Source of the DNA: a virus
Length of the DNA: 31,991 bases
Strand: one strand, 5' to 3'
Virus record (IMG/VR): IMGVR_UViG_3300025684_000043
Coordinates: 1 to 31,991 of that record
Shown piece after piece: positions 23,579 to 30,361 of the stretch (position 1 is the stretch's first letter; every line of letters starts with the position of its first letter). The translations under genes and the position numbers were made by a program. The notes under the pieces were generated by a model, which had not been told where the DNA came from, did no database searches, and saw only the letters and a program-made list of their open reading frames with translations.

Positions 23579-25051
23579 TCAGATAAGCCGCACAATCTGA
23601 GAGACCTTGGCTAGATTCAAGTCTTTTACATAGAAGTAGTAGGCGTGCTTACCCCCGTGCCTACCCTCTTCGGCGAGGTTGAGCGCACGCAAGCGGCTCT
23701 TAAAGCGGCGTATGCTCCATGGGTTGTACCCAGAGTTGGCGCAGTAACTCTTAAAGCTGTCGTGGGCCCTGTCTTGGTGTACCTCCACCTGATTCTCATA
23801 AGAGGCATCGACCGTAATCCCGCTGGCTTCCATCCAGCTCATGAATGGATCGCCTTCGATACGCAGTCTGTCGATCTCGTGCAGCACCACGTCGGGACGC
23901 TCAAGCTTTCCACCGCCACGCTTCACCTCTTCGAGAAGCGCCATGCCCAGGCTTACACCTATCCCGGCACGTGCCTCTGCCGTGGCTAACTTCTCATGCA
24001 GGGCTATGTCCCTTTTCTTCCAGTCTTTCGCCGTCTTGAAGTTAATGATGTCGAAGCGGCGTGCGACGCCAGGGTCACTGAGCACATAGCTCAGGCCCAT
24101 CTCATTAGAGGCGACCACGAGGCACGCACGCGGCGTAATCTCCATAGGCTCGGCGTACAGCTTGCGGGCTATGATAGGCTCCTTGGACACGATCATCTTC
24201 AGCGCGTCCTTGTCACCGATGTTTTCGCTGGCATCGGCACTCACGCAAAGCGTGGCATGGGCCAACCGCATCCTGTGTCGGCTGTCGTCGCGCGTTATCT
24301 GCGCGAGGTTGTCGGTACGCATAACGTTCTGGCTGCCTATGCAACCCACAATGGCTTCGATCATGGTGGACTTACCTGCACCTGCGGCACCGATAAGAAG
24401 CATGATCTTCTGTGCGTTCATAGGGTCGCCGGCTATAGCGTTACCGAACATACCAAGAAGGTATCGACGGGTATCCTCGCACGGCATAGACTCGATAAGG
24501 AATTGATCCCACACGCTGCTGTCATCTTTCCTATCCCAGTAGGCAGGGATGCAGTAGGTGGTAAGGTCTTCGGGGCGGTGGCCACGAATGAACGCTTCGT
24601 TCTGTCCGCGTATCGTGAGGACCCCGTCGATGTAGTTTATCCCACGTATTGGCCTGGCCTCGTGGCCAAAAACCGAAGAAGGCTTGCCGTGCGAAGAAAA
24701 GCTTTTGTCAAACTCCCGTGCGAAGTCTGACGTAAGGATGCTCGGCTTAAGCAATCCCCCACCTTTGGCAAACGCCTTCACAAGTCGCGACATCTGAGCA
24801 TCAGCTAGAGGTTCGTAGTGCGTACCTGTCCACACACTACGGAAACCACCTAACTCCAAGAGGGGGCTGCCGCACAGCTTGCTGAGCTGAGGCATAGCGA
24901 TACCGAGCATAGCGGCTGCGCTCTTCGCGCTGCACTTGTCGGGATCGTAGGGTACCTCAACTACTTCAATAATCTTTTCTGGAGAAACGACGTTCTCAGC
25001 AAGAGCACAGAGGTGCTCCACACACTGGTCAACTGTCGTTTGATTTACCAT
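23579..25051 (-). CDS. SF3 helicase / D5-like replicative ATPase
   Basis: A 490-aa replication protein of the D5/SF3 group. Walker A is GAAGAGKS at 221-228, preceded by KIMLLI. A B-type strand is TLCVSADAS (267-275), and the sensor strand with Asn is LVVASNE (311-317), followed by the arginine-rich GVARRFDIINF (328-338). The part before residue 190 carries the D5_N-like segment (YIDGVLTIRG, DFAREFDK). I see no TOPRIM or archaeo-eukaryotic primase motif, so priming may depend on another protein. The C-terminal 90 residues include a winged-helix-like RRFKSRLRALNLAEEGRHGG. The N-terminus overlaps the preceding gene by 23 nt. Confidence 0.88.
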   Translation of the reverse strand: MVNQTTVDQCVEHLCALAENVVSPEKIIEVVEVPYDPDKCSAKSAAAMLGIAMPQLSKLCGSPLLELGGFRSVWTGTHYEPLADAQMSRLVKAFAKGGGLLKPSILTSDFAREFDKSFSSHGKPSSVFGHEARPIRGINYIDGVLTIRGQNEAFIRGHRPEDLTTYCIPAYWDRKDDSSVWDQFLIESMPCEDTRRYLLGMFGNAIAGDPMNAQKIMLLIGAAGAGKSTMIEAIVGCIGSQNVMRTDNLAQITRDDSRHRMRLAHATLCVSADASENIGDKDALKMIVSKEPIIARKLYAEPMEITPRACLVVASNEMGLSYVLSDPGVARRFDIINFKTAKDWKKRDIALHEKLATAEARAGIGVSLGMALLEEVKRGGGKLERPDVVLHEIDRLRIEGDPFMSWMEASGITVDASYENQVEVHQDRAHDSFKSYCANSGYNPWSIRRFKSRLRALNLAEEGRHGGKHAYYFYVKDLNLAKVSQIVRLI

Positions 25052-25412
25052 ACAATCGCTTCTTGTAGTCTGATTCTAGAGTGTTGATCTTCGCGTTCAG
25101 TGCATAGATACATGCCTCGAGCAATTCGATGCGGGCTATTGGATCAAAGGTTTCCAACATGCCGCTGTGGAAAACGGAAGAAAAGTCGTAGCATACGTTG
25201 AGACCATCGTCGTCTACGTCAATGACACCTGGCTCCATCTCGCTCTCTTCGAAGTTGTCTACCTCTTTATACATCTCATAGAAGTGTAGCTTGTTGAGGA
25301 AGATCTGATATACTGCTTCGGCATCGCTGCCCCCCATTCCGTCCTTTCCAAAGTATGTATCGATTGCCGATTTGAATTCGGTCTTGAGCTTGTTGATGGC
25401 TTTGTGTGTCAT
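25029..25412 (-). CDS. Hypothetical acidic helical protein upstream of the helicase
   Basis: A 127-aa protein, MTHKAINKLKTEFKSAIDTY at the start, acidic in the middle (EESEMEPGVIDVDDDG), and with a C-terminal helix (PIARIELLEACIYALNAKIN) ending basic (YKKRLYGKS). The frame stays open to 25475, but a start there would run through the terminator hairpin at 25428-25454, so ATG 25412 is preferred. No known domain. Its stop lies 23 nt inside the helicase gene, which suggests coupling to replication. Confidence 0.7.
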   Translation of the reverse strand: MTHKAINKLKTEFKSAIDTYFGKDGMGGSDAEAVYQIFLNKLHFYEMYKEVDNFEESEMEPGVIDVDDDGLNVCYDFSSVFHSGMLETFDPIARIELLEACIYALNAKINTLESDYKKRLYGKSNDS

Positions 25413-25420
25413 AGTAGTGT

Positions 25421-25454
25421 GAAAGAAGAGAGGGCCAGCTTGGCCGACCCTCTC
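25421..25454 (-). terminator. Intrinsic terminator or attenuator between SSB-like gene and replication genes
   Basis: Read on the minus strand, gagag-gg-tc-ggcc-aagct-ggcc-ctctc forms a nested hairpin (outer arms 25428-25434 and 25448-25454, inner ggcc/ggcc), followed by ttctttc. It lies 24 nt after the SSB-like stop and just before the 25412 start, so it separates the SSB-like gene from the helicase genes and could set their ratio. Confidence 0.75.
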
Positions 25455-25478
25455 ACTGTTTAACCTATACCCCAAGCA

Positions 25479-25808
25479 TCAGAAAGGGAGGTCGCCGCTC
25501 GCATCGGCTGCTCCCTCTGAGTGGGTCTGTTGCACAGGCGCCCCACCATTACTCTGGCCTTGAGCTTGCTGCTCCTTCAACCAGTCCGGTACCGAAACGT
25601 TACCGAGGATGGGGTCCTTACGGCCAGCTTCACGCTCCTCTTTGGGAAGACGTTGAGTGACCATGCAGTCGTTGTATTCGTTGTTAGGCGTAGCCTTCAC
25701 ACGAATAGGAATGTACTTACCATTCTTACCCTCTCGAATCAAGTTCTTGTCAATTTCGGTGAGGTAGATGATGCCGTCCATGACATCGGGGATGCTGATT
25801 TCACTCAT
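25479..25808 (-). CDS. Putative single-stranded DNA-binding protein with SSB-type acidic tail
   Basis: A 109-aa protein. The N-terminal 75 residues look beta-rich (PDVMDGIIYLTEIDKN, KYIPIRVKATPN, CMVTQRLPKEE), compatible with an OB-like fold. It then has a Gln/Gly/Ser-rich disordered linker and ends ASGDLPF, like the acidic-aromatic tip with which SSBs recruit replication and recombination enzymes. No classical SSB fold motif is clear, so the call rests on the tail, composition and neighbours. ATG 25808 is preferred to the upstream start at 25919, which would cover the gene before it; the overlap is then 8 nt. A terminator follows. Confidence 0.62.
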   Translation of the reverse strand: MSEISIPDVMDGIIYLTEIDKNLIREGKNGKYIPIRVKATPNNEYNDCMVTQRLPKEEREAGRKDPILGNVSVPDWLKEQQAQGQSNGGAPVQQTHSEGAADASGDLPF

Positions 25809-26094
25809 ATCTGGTGATCTTTTTAATGTGGTTGGTGATTTCTCGTTGGGAAGGAGCATAGAAGTCCATACTGCTTTTCTGATTGAGTTGTAGGCGGACG
25901 ATGATTTCTTGGATTTCATCTGATGTCATTTCGATATTGAAGTCCAACAGCGTATCGATTAGATCTTCCTGCTCTTCGTTCATCAGGGTAGAGGTTCGGC
26001 ACAGTGACGAAGCAAAGCGACGTGAGTTGTGATACACGTTGCTGTAGTCGTTCTCTGGACCTGCGTTAAACAGTTCGTCAATCCAATCGGCCAT
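25801..26094 (-). CDS. Hypothetical 97-aa helical protein
   Basis: Unrecognised. A 97-aa helical protein starting MADWIDELFNAGPENDYSNV, with an Asp/Glu-rich central helix (EEQEDLIDTLLDFNIEMTSD) and a basic end (ITNHIKKITRYE). No membrane segment or cysteine motif. It begins one base after the stop of the 23-aa membrane ORF and its stop overlaps the SSB-like gene by 8 nt, so it belongs to the recombination/replication transcript. Confidence 0.65.
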   Translation of the reverse strand: MADWIDELFNAGPENDYSNVYHNSRRFASSLCRTSTLMNEEQEDLIDTLLDFNIEMTSDEIQEIIVRLQLNQKSSMDFYAPSQREITNHIKKITRYE

Positions 26095-26095
26095 A

Positions 26096-26167
26096 TCAGT
26101 ATCGCTTAAGGGCTAAGGCTCCACTTACAGTAAGGATGAGAGCAAGTGTAATATACAACGGTGTCAT
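26096..26167 (-). CDS. 23-aa membrane microprotein
   Basis: A very short frame coding MTPLYITLALILTVSGALAL and KRY: one hydrophobic segment of about 18 residues with a basic C-terminus (positive-inside would place the C-terminus in the cytoplasm). Its ATG forms an ATGA overlap with the stop of the preceding gene, and its TGA is one base from the next ATG (TGATATG). It fills the only gap in this part of the cluster exactly. These junctions are the evidence; function is unknown. Confidence 0.55.
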   Translation of the reverse strand: MTPLYITLALILTVSGALALKRY

Positions 26168-26604
26168 GAGTTTTCAATCTCATCCTCACCATAGATACCC
26201 ATCTCGTAGAGGTCGGCACTCTTGAGCACAACCCTCGACAAGGCTCTCTTCTCCGCCATAGCTACAGGGTAGGCGTTACGGCAGTTCTTAGGAGAGGCTT
26301 CGCCATAGCTCTCGACATAGTGCTGAACCTCACCTGGCTTACCAGTCTTCTCGTTCATAAAGGTAGTAGACCTTACGGCCACAGCCTTGATAACGTAGTG
26401 GCCAGACTCTACGTTGCACAGGGTGTCAACCACTTCGTACTGAACCACCATCTCGAGTCCACGCTGGATCTTCTCTATCCCAGTACGGGTGATGATCACA
26501 AAACCCTGCGGCGCCTGGAAGAAGTCGTCCTTGTCAAGACCGTACTTGTCGGTGAGCAACCTGAACTTTTGTTTCTGCTGCTCGCTGATGTTTGCTTTAG
26601 CCAT
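26164..26604 (-). CDS. Putative recombination / ssDNA-annealing-type protein
   Basis: A 146-aa protein. Visible features are a helical start (NISEQQKQKFRLLTDKYG), a beta-hairpin region (GFVIITRTGIEKIQ, VVQYEVVD, HYVIKAVAVR), ESYGEASPKN (98-107) and the conserved-looking helix YPVAMAEKRALSRVVLK (112-128) before the EDE tail. The AEKRALSR helix recalls the AETRAxxRALR helix of Erf and Rad52-like annealing proteins, and the SSB-like gene lies two genes downstream, but the match is too short for certainty. ATG 26604 gives an 8-nt overlap with the previous gene; the longer frame (to 26691) is just overlap. Confidence 0.55.
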   Translation of the reverse strand: MAKANISEQQKQKFRLLTDKYGLDKDDFFQAPQGFVIITRTGIEKIQRGLEMVVQYEVVDTLCNVESGHYVIKAVAVRSTTFMNEKTGKPGEVQHYVESYGEASPKNCRNAYPVAMAEKRALSRVVLKSADLYEMGIYGEDEIENS

Positions 26605-26869
26605 AGTTCTTACTGATGATCTCTTTAAGTGTCGTCTTATTGAAGTCAAGCTCACGCTGCGTACTCCACAACGTAGCCTTGATGTGATCACGCTGCTCTA
26701 GCAGAGCATTGATAGCTGCCTCACCGGCAAACAGGAGTCGATACAACTCCTTGTAAGCTTGTAGCTTTTCAGAAGGAACTGACTCCGGATCGTACTCCAG
26801 AGTCAGCTCCATTTGCGTTGCTTTGTTGCCAAGCTTCATGGCAACTCCAATAAGTTCAGCTGTCGTCAT
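26597..26869 (-). CDS. Hypothetical helical 90-aa protein
   Basis: Unrecognised. A 90-aa, almost fully helical protein: TAELIGVAMKLGNKATQMEL, SEKLQAYKELYRLLFAGEAA and a coiled-coil-like end (INALLEQRDHIKATLWSTQR). Its start is coupled by ATGA to the 56-aa membrane protein and its stop overlaps the annealing-protein candidate by 8 nt. Such small helical proteins can bind recombinases or nucleases, but nothing in the sequence shows it. Confidence 0.68.
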   Translation of the reverse strand: MTTAELIGVAMKLGNKATQMELTLEYDPESVPSEKLQAYKELYRLLFAGEAAINALLEQRDHIKATLWSTQRELDFNKTTLKEIISKNYG

Positions 26870-27036
26870 TTCTTCTTACGACGGTCACCAGTGATGGCCG
26901 TAATAAGGACATCGAGGTAACCAAAGATCTGATTGTCAGCCTCGGTGGGAGTGAGATTGACGACAATTTTTGCAAAGGCCATCACGCCGATGACGAGCTC
27001 GGCCCAGTGGTCGAGGAAAAAGTTAGTAGGTTCCAT
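26866..27036 (-). CDS. 56-aa small membrane-associated protein
   Basis: A 56-aa product starting MEPTNFFLDHWAELVIGVMA, followed by FAKIVVNLTPTEADNQIFGY and ending LDVLITAITGDRRKKK. One hydrophobic segment (about 13-27) and a basic tail are visible. The pattern (helix, LTPTEADNQIFGYLD, basic end) is like small phage membrane proteins seen near replication and lysis genes of marine phages, with no known role. The ATGA overlap with the following gene supports the reading. Confidence 0.68.
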   Translation of the reverse strand: MEPTNFFLDHWAELVIGVMAFAKIVVNLTPTEADNQIFGYLDVLITAITGDRRKKK

Positions 27037-27038
27037 GA

Positions 27039-27374
27039 TCAGTAATCATAAATTTCACCGTCGTTATCATAAAGGACGATTGTTTCAGTAGTAAGCTTCC
27101 TGCTAGCCAACTTGATGACGAGACACCAGAATGGCTTGAGGCTGCCATCGACAAAGATAGTGTCAATGGATGAGGACATCTTGTAACCCTCACGTTCTTG
27201 ATACTCCATAGGTATCTGATGGGTAAGTCTCGACGGTATGACGCCGGTGTTGATCATGTCGTGATCGAGAAGCACACTCTGTGGTGTGCTCTGTCTCGAT
27301 GAATACTTACGGAACTGATGGAGCAGGAACAAAGTGGGAATGCCAGCGAGGCATAGGCTAACGAATAACATCAT
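27039..27374 (-). CDS. Membrane-anchored small protein A (C-terminal Y..NDGEIYDY)
   Basis: A 111-aa protein with an N-terminal hydrophobic segment (MMLFVSLCLAGIPTLFLL, residues 1-18) followed by a basic stop-transfer run (HQFRKYSSR). The rest is likely periplasmic or cytoplasmic beta-type, ending in FWCLVIKLASRKL and VLYDNDGEIYDY. The end resembles that of the 129-aa protein two genes upstream (VIPVYKNGKIYDQ), and both have an N-terminal TM, so the two may be paralogues. Start ATG 27374 (ATGA overlap); a second ATG is three bases later. Confidence 0.65.
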   Translation of the reverse strand: MMLFVSLCLAGIPTLFLLHQFRKYSSRQSTPQSVLLDHDMINTGVIPSRLTHQIPMEYQEREGYKMSSSIDTIFVDGSLKPFWCLVIKLASRKLTTETIVLYDNDGEIYDY

Positions 27375-27688
27375 AATGGTAGGGGTTGGGTTTCTCTGTC
27401 TGCTATTCTAAAGATTTCTTCTTGGATACGCAAGGCTTCGGCATCATTTTTTAGTATGCCATCGATGGCTGCCTGGAATGTAAGCCAGCCTATAGCTTCG
27501 TGACAGAGCATCCAGTGTTTACGTCTCATGCGAGGAGACTCCGTGATGTGACGTAGATGGTACAGACTTTTGTGAAGAACCCGAAGTCGGGCGGTGTAAC
27601 GCTTACCCTTACTCGGGCGCAGTGAAGCAGCTTCGATGCCGCTGTGCCGTACCCAATAGAAGATACGCTGATCGATGTCGTTTCTCAT
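27371..27688 (-). CDS. Hypothetical basic 105-aa protein
   Basis: Unrecognised. A 105-aa, Arg/His-rich helical protein: MRNDIDQRIFYWVRHSGIEA, then RPSKGKRYTARLRVLHKSLY, SPRMRRKHWMLCHEAIGWLT and an acidic-ending helix. The basic composition could suit nucleic-acid binding. ATGA overlaps join it to membrane protein genes on both sides. Its first five codons share a 17-bp exact sequence with the start of the gene at 31586-31789. Confidence 0.65.
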   Translation of the reverse strand: MRNDIDQRIFYWVRHSGIEAASLRPSKGKRYTARLRVLHKSLYHLRHITESPRMRRKHWMLCHEAIGWLTFQAAIDGILKNDAEALRIQEEIFRIADRETQPLPL

Positions 27689-28074
27689 TGGTCATAGATT
27701 TTTCCGTTCTTGTATACAGGGATGACAACGTAGTAGCTAGGCTTACTGCTAGCTGTAGTCTTAAAGCCAACACGTAGCTTCCATACTCTCTCGCCATTGT
27801 ACCTAGCGGGGAGGATGGTGCAGGACAATCGCCCTGGCACCGCCCTGTAGTGTTCGTCGAACATGCCGCTGGGGTGAGCCCTCAAGGTATCCCAATACCT
27901 TCGGGGTGGTTTACCTACTTCGAACTTCTCTTTGACACGTTGCAAAGCCTTCGGTGGTTTCGGCGATGGATCATCGAGGTACCACCTGAGCGTGTTCCCA
28001 AAGAGAGAGAAAGCAACGATACATATCAGAGCCTTCTCGTAGAAGATAAGACCGAACTCTACAGTGTTCCCCAT
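27685..28074 (-). CDS. Membrane-anchored small protein B (C-terminal YKNGKIYDQ)
   Basis: A 129-aa protein with an N-terminal hydrophobic segment (about 10-26, FYEKALICIVAFSLFGNTLR region), then Pro/Lys-rich sequence (DDPSPKPPKALQRVKEKFEV) and a beta-rich end (RLSCTILPARYNGERVWKLR, YYVVIPVYKNGKIYDQ). The end and topology resemble protein A at 27039-27374. No enzymatic motif. The start overlaps the Myb-like gene stop by 16 nt. Confidence 0.65.
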   Translation of the reverse strand: MGNTVEFGLIFYEKALICIVAFSLFGNTLRWYLDDPSPKPPKALQRVKEKFEVGKPPRRYWDTLRAHPSGMFDEHYRAVPGRLSCTILPARYNGERVWKLRVGFKTTASSKPSYYVVIPVYKNGKIYDQ

Positions 28075-28298
28075 AGGATCTTAGTTGCGGTGTACGACAC
28101 CATCTTCTCCGTAGCTGTGCTTCCCGGGAATTCACCCAAGCTCAAGCCAAGCTTACGTCGACGCTCATAGATAGCTATGGGTGTTCTGCTTAGGACCTTG
28201 GCAATCTCGAAGTTGTTCTTGCCTTTCTTGGCCAGTGTTGCAAGGATGCGACTGTCGCGAGCATCCCATCGTTTACGGGTGATCTTTGTTTTACCCAT
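28059..28298 (-). CDS. Myb/SANT-like HTH DNA-binding protein
   Basis: A 79-aa protein whose residues 10-52 read WDARDSRILATLAKKGKNNF, then EIAKVLSRTPIAIYERRRKL and GLS. This is the pattern of small phage Myb/SANT-like or Sigma70-r4-like HTH proteins (W.. ED..L, IA..L.RT..AI..R...LGL). A role as local regulator or DNA-end-binding factor is possible. The longer frame to 28382 is rejected because ATG 28298 lies just inside the upstream gene's stop (8-nt overlap), like its neighbours. Confidence 0.7.
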   Translation of the reverse strand: MGKTKITRKRWDARDSRILATLAKKGKNNFEIAKVLSRTPIAIYERRRKLGLSLGEFPGSTATEKMVSYTATKILWGTL

Positions 28299-28842
28299 GG
28301 TTGTATTGGATTTTGTGATAGTGAATACATACGTCATCGTCATCGAGGGTGACGTACTTAAGAATGTTTTCGTCCATGTCATCGAGTTGGTAGAAGACGT
28401 GCTCGTACAGCTCGTGTGTCAACTCGTTGAACCTCATGAAGTCTTTGTCGAATCCTCGGGAGTGCAGAGCTATGTTGGACACATGGCATCGTAGTTCCAC
28501 GTAGTCCCATAGCCACTCGACACCAGAGTAGATCTGATCGTAAGCCAGGTACTTCGGCATCACGTAGGAGCCATCGTCTTTCATGACGGGTTCTACTTGG
28601 TAGATGATAAACAGGTAGCCCTCGTCATCCTTGTTCGAGAGATTCCACAGCGTGCGCCTGTTCTTGCCATCGTACTTGATGTCGTTGTTGTCTATGCTGT
28701 ACCCATCGTTGAGGAAGGGCAGCATCTTCTTCGATAGGTATTCGAAAGCGAATCCATAGTCATCGAAGGTGGCGAACGTTGGGTCACTGTACCCTTCGCA
28801 AAGGGTAGCAGTGGTCCCAACTACTACAAACTGATCCTTCAT
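28291..28842 (-). CDS. Hypothetical acidic 183-aa protein
   Basis: Unrecognised. A 183-aa, Asp/Tyr-rich protein with many aromatic residues: MKDQFVVVGTTATLCEGYSD, DEGYLFIIYQVEPV, YDQIYSGVEWLWDYVELRCH and LTHELYEHVFYQLDDMDE. No signal peptide, TM segment or metal-site pattern is evident. It might be a host-takeover or DNA-mimic type acidic protein, but this is only composition. Coupled to its neighbours by short overlaps. Confidence 0.6.
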   Translation of the reverse strand: MKDQFVVVGTTATLCEGYSDPTFATFDDYGFAFEYLSKKMLPFLNDGYSIDNNDIKYDGKNRRTLWNLSNKDDEGYLFIIYQVEPVMKDDGSYVMPKYLAYDQIYSGVEWLWDYVELRCHVSNIALHSRGFDKDFMRFNELTHELYEHVFYQLDDMDENILKYVTLDDDDVCIHYHKIQYNHG

Positions 28843-29045
28843 ACCTCTACCTCTAGGGGTTCGTGCTGAACGATACAGAATGTGTTTACGATGTCGATCC
28901 TACTCAAGTGTGGGTAGATCTCGGACAGGAAGTTGACGGCTTCACGTTCCCCGTGAAAGACGAGGAGCTTACCGTGTTCGTCGTGAGCCCACTCGTGTTT
29001 GTTGAGGGCATCACCGTGGGTTGGTCGGCCAATTTTGTAACTCAT
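28839..29045 (-). CDS. Hypothetical 68-aa protein
   Basis: Unrecognised. The 68-aa product starts MSYKIGRPTHGDALNKHEWA and contains LLVFHGEREAVNFLSE, ending HEPLEVEV. ATG 29045 is preferred to 29111, because the longer version would overlap the previous gene by 50 nt. The leader carries the TATAGGTATTAA-type element (on the plus strand 29054-29065) shared with the gene at 30529. Its end overlaps the next start by ATGA. Confidence 0.6.
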   Translation of the reverse strand: MSYKIGRPTHGDALNKHEWAHDEHGKLLVFHGEREAVNFLSEIYPHLSRIDIVNTFCIVQHEPLEVEV

Positions 29046-29061
29046 GATGCAATTATAGGTA

Positions 29062-29265
29062 TTAAAGGTTAGACTTGCAAGATAATGTTGCGTAGAAAAT
29101 TCTGTTGACACAGTCGACTACCACTGACTTTCGTTGTGGCGATTTTTGTAGATGCAGATGGAGCTGCCGTGTGGTTTCTGGTGCCTCACGCTCGATGTAA
29201 TTCACTCTGTTGATGTAGTCTCCATCGTAAGGGTTGGCACTGATCAGGTCATTGACTCTAGTCAT
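29062..29265 (-). CDS. Hypothetical 67-aa protein
   Basis: Unrecognised. MTRVNDLISANPYDGDYINR at the start, Arg/Gln-rich middle (TTRQLHLHLQKSPQRKS) and a Cys-containing end (VVVDCVNRIFYATLSCKS). Start ATG 29265 forms an ATGA overlap with the preceding gene. Nothing more can be said about function. Confidence 0.6.
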   Translation of the reverse strand: MTRVNDLISANPYDGDYINRVNYIEREAPETTRQLHLHLQKSPQRKSVVVDCVNRIFYATLSCKSNL

Positions 29266-29552
29266 GACGTGATATTGTAGTAGATAGAGGCCAGGTCTTC
29301 GTAGAGCTTTGGTAGCTCCTCCGATGGATCGAAGAGCATATCGTCCTGCCGTGCTGACATATACGCATCCATAGCTTCTAGGAACTCACAACCTGATTTG
29401 TGGTAGTTGATGTCGTCACGGTATGGGTTGCTGTCCTGTCCGTTCTTTTCAACTAGCCTTTCGAGGAAGTCGATACGCTTGACCATGTCGATCATCTTCT
29501 GATCCTTGTCGTGTAGTTGCTGCGTAAGCAACTCGTATGTTGAGTTATTCAT
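29262..29552 (-). CDS. Hypothetical coiled-coil 96-aa protein
   Basis: A 96-aa acidic helical protein. The N-terminal half is coiled-coil-like (ELLTQQLHDKDQKMIDMVKR, IDFLERLVEKNG) and the C-terminal half has EFLEAMDAYMSARQDDMLFD and EELPKLYEDLASIYYN. ATGA overlaps occur at both ends. Unrecognised. Confidence 0.62.
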   Translation of the reverse strand: MNNSTYELLTQQLHDKDQKMIDMVKRIDFLERLVEKNGQDSNPYRDDINYHKSGCEFLEAMDAYMSARQDDMLFDPSEELPKLYEDLASIYYNITS

Positions 29553-29869
29553 CGTCTTCGATTGATTTTGAGTTCACGAATCTTGTCGCGGAGCTGAATC
29601 TCCAGTGCAGTGAGCCGCTCCTTGTCTTCACGGAGCTTAGCATTCTCTGCTTCGAGGGAAGCCTCATCGTCTTTGGTTACTGTCCAGTTAAAGATGAAGT
29701 CCTCGAGTTCTTCGGGGAGGTTCTCCATGTCGGTATGGAGTATGACCTCTTCGCGATCGACGAGAAGCTTGTGTAGTTCGGTGTAGGCACCGGTGTAGTT
29801 CAGCACATGGCTGATACGTTCGATCAGCTTGACTCTCTCGAGGTCGCTGAAGTTACGTGTGTGTCTCAT
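29549..29869 (-). CDS. Hypothetical coiled-coil 106-aa protein
   Basis: A 106-aa helical protein: MRHTRNFSDLERVKLIERIS at the start, a central acidic part (TDMENLPEELEDFIFNW), and a C-terminal coiled coil (EASLEAENAKLREDKERLTA) ending basic (KINRRR). Its start lies directly after the leader CCTATACCCT (13-bp match through ATG with the gene at 30529). Unrecognised; function unknown. Confidence 0.62.
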   Translation of the reverse strand: MRHTRNFSDLERVKLIERISHVLNYTGAYTELHKLLVDREEVILHTDMENLPEELEDFIFNWTVTKDDEASLEAENAKLREDKERLTALEIQLRDKIRELKINRRR

Positions 29870-29879
29870 AGGGTATAGG
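29867..29879 (-). repeat. Repeated leader/start-codon element, copy 1
   Basis: On the minus strand this reads CCTATACCCTATG, the ATG being the start of 29549-29869. The same 13 bases occur at 30679-30691 at the start of 30529-30681. Confidence 0.5.
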
Positions 29880-29888
29880 GTTTGGGGT

Positions 29889-30035
29889 TCACAATTCTTC
29901 GATCTTGTCCCAGTAACGAACGATGTCGATAGGGACTTGATAGTACTTTTCAGTTACAGGGTCTCGCCATGTTTCATGTTCACCTGCATATGTTTCTTCA
30001 ACATACACAAGGCGTTTGCGTATTTCTTTATTCAT
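29889..30035 (-). CDS. Hypothetical 48-aa protein
   Basis: A 48-aa product (MNKEIRKRLVYVEETYAGEH, then ETWRDPVTEKYYQVPIDIVR and YWDKIEEL). The start chosen is ATG 30035, with an 8-nt overlap with the previous stop; the longer frame to 30131 would lie inside the MGFFSW gene. Unrecognised. Confidence 0.5.
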   Translation of the reverse strand: MNKEIRKRLVYVEETYAGEHETWRDPVTEKYYQVPIDIVRYWDKIEEL

Positions 30036-30357
30036 CGTAGAAGTATCCTTGGTTAATGCAGGGATCGGGAGCCTTGCCATCGTAGTAGTCGCCACATCGT
30101 GACAGCGATGGTGACTTGTAGGGCTGGCCACTGAATGCTATCGAGATACCTCGATCCCTTTCGCCATAGCCACCATTCATCTCGTCGAGCAGTTCATAGA
30201 AGTCCTTGCCTCCGAAGATGCCGTAGCCTCCGTAGTCCTCCTCTCGCCACTTGTTGCCCTTGTCGTCTGTCATTGTGACGGAGAATGTAGGTCGAATGCT
30301 GTAGTTACAGGAGATGCTCTGACCTGTGTCTTGTGTAATCCAACTGAAGAATCCCAT
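30028..30357 (-). CDS. MGFFSW-family conserved phage protein
   Basis: A 109-aa protein of a widespread phage family that starts MGFFSWITQDTGQSIS; relatives read MGFFSWKTADT.(R/E)SI. Other landmarks are EEDYGGYGIFGGKDFYELL (39-57 region), RDRGISIAFSG and the terminal CINQGYFYDE. Function is unknown in the family. The ATG at 30357 is fixed by this signature; a longer frame to 30408 is only an open extension. It follows the 51-aa gene after 4 nt. Confidence 0.78.
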   Translation of the reverse strand: MGFFSWITQDTGQSISCNYSIRPTFSVTMTDDKGNKWREEDYGGYGIFGGKDFYELLDEMNGGYGERDRGISIAFSGQPYKSPSLSRCGDYYDGKAPDPCINQGYFYDE

Positions 30358-30361
30358 GGTG

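Noticed and set aside
23996-24730. 244-aa plus-strand frame opposite the SF3 helicase
   Set aside because: It lies wholly antisense to a gene with clear Walker motifs, has no coupling to neighbours and reads as low-confidence shadow sequence.
25413-25475. N-terminal extension of the 25029 gene to 25475
   Set aside because: It would translate through the terminator hairpin; ATG 25412 is immediately downstream of it.
29050-29080. Promoter-like TTG-N20-TATAATTG on the minus strand before the gene starting at 29045
   Set aside because: It resembles the Bacteroidota -33/-7 pattern with one mismatch, but the transcript would start at the start codon itself (leaderless), and the element overlaps the end of the upstream gene; evidence too weak.
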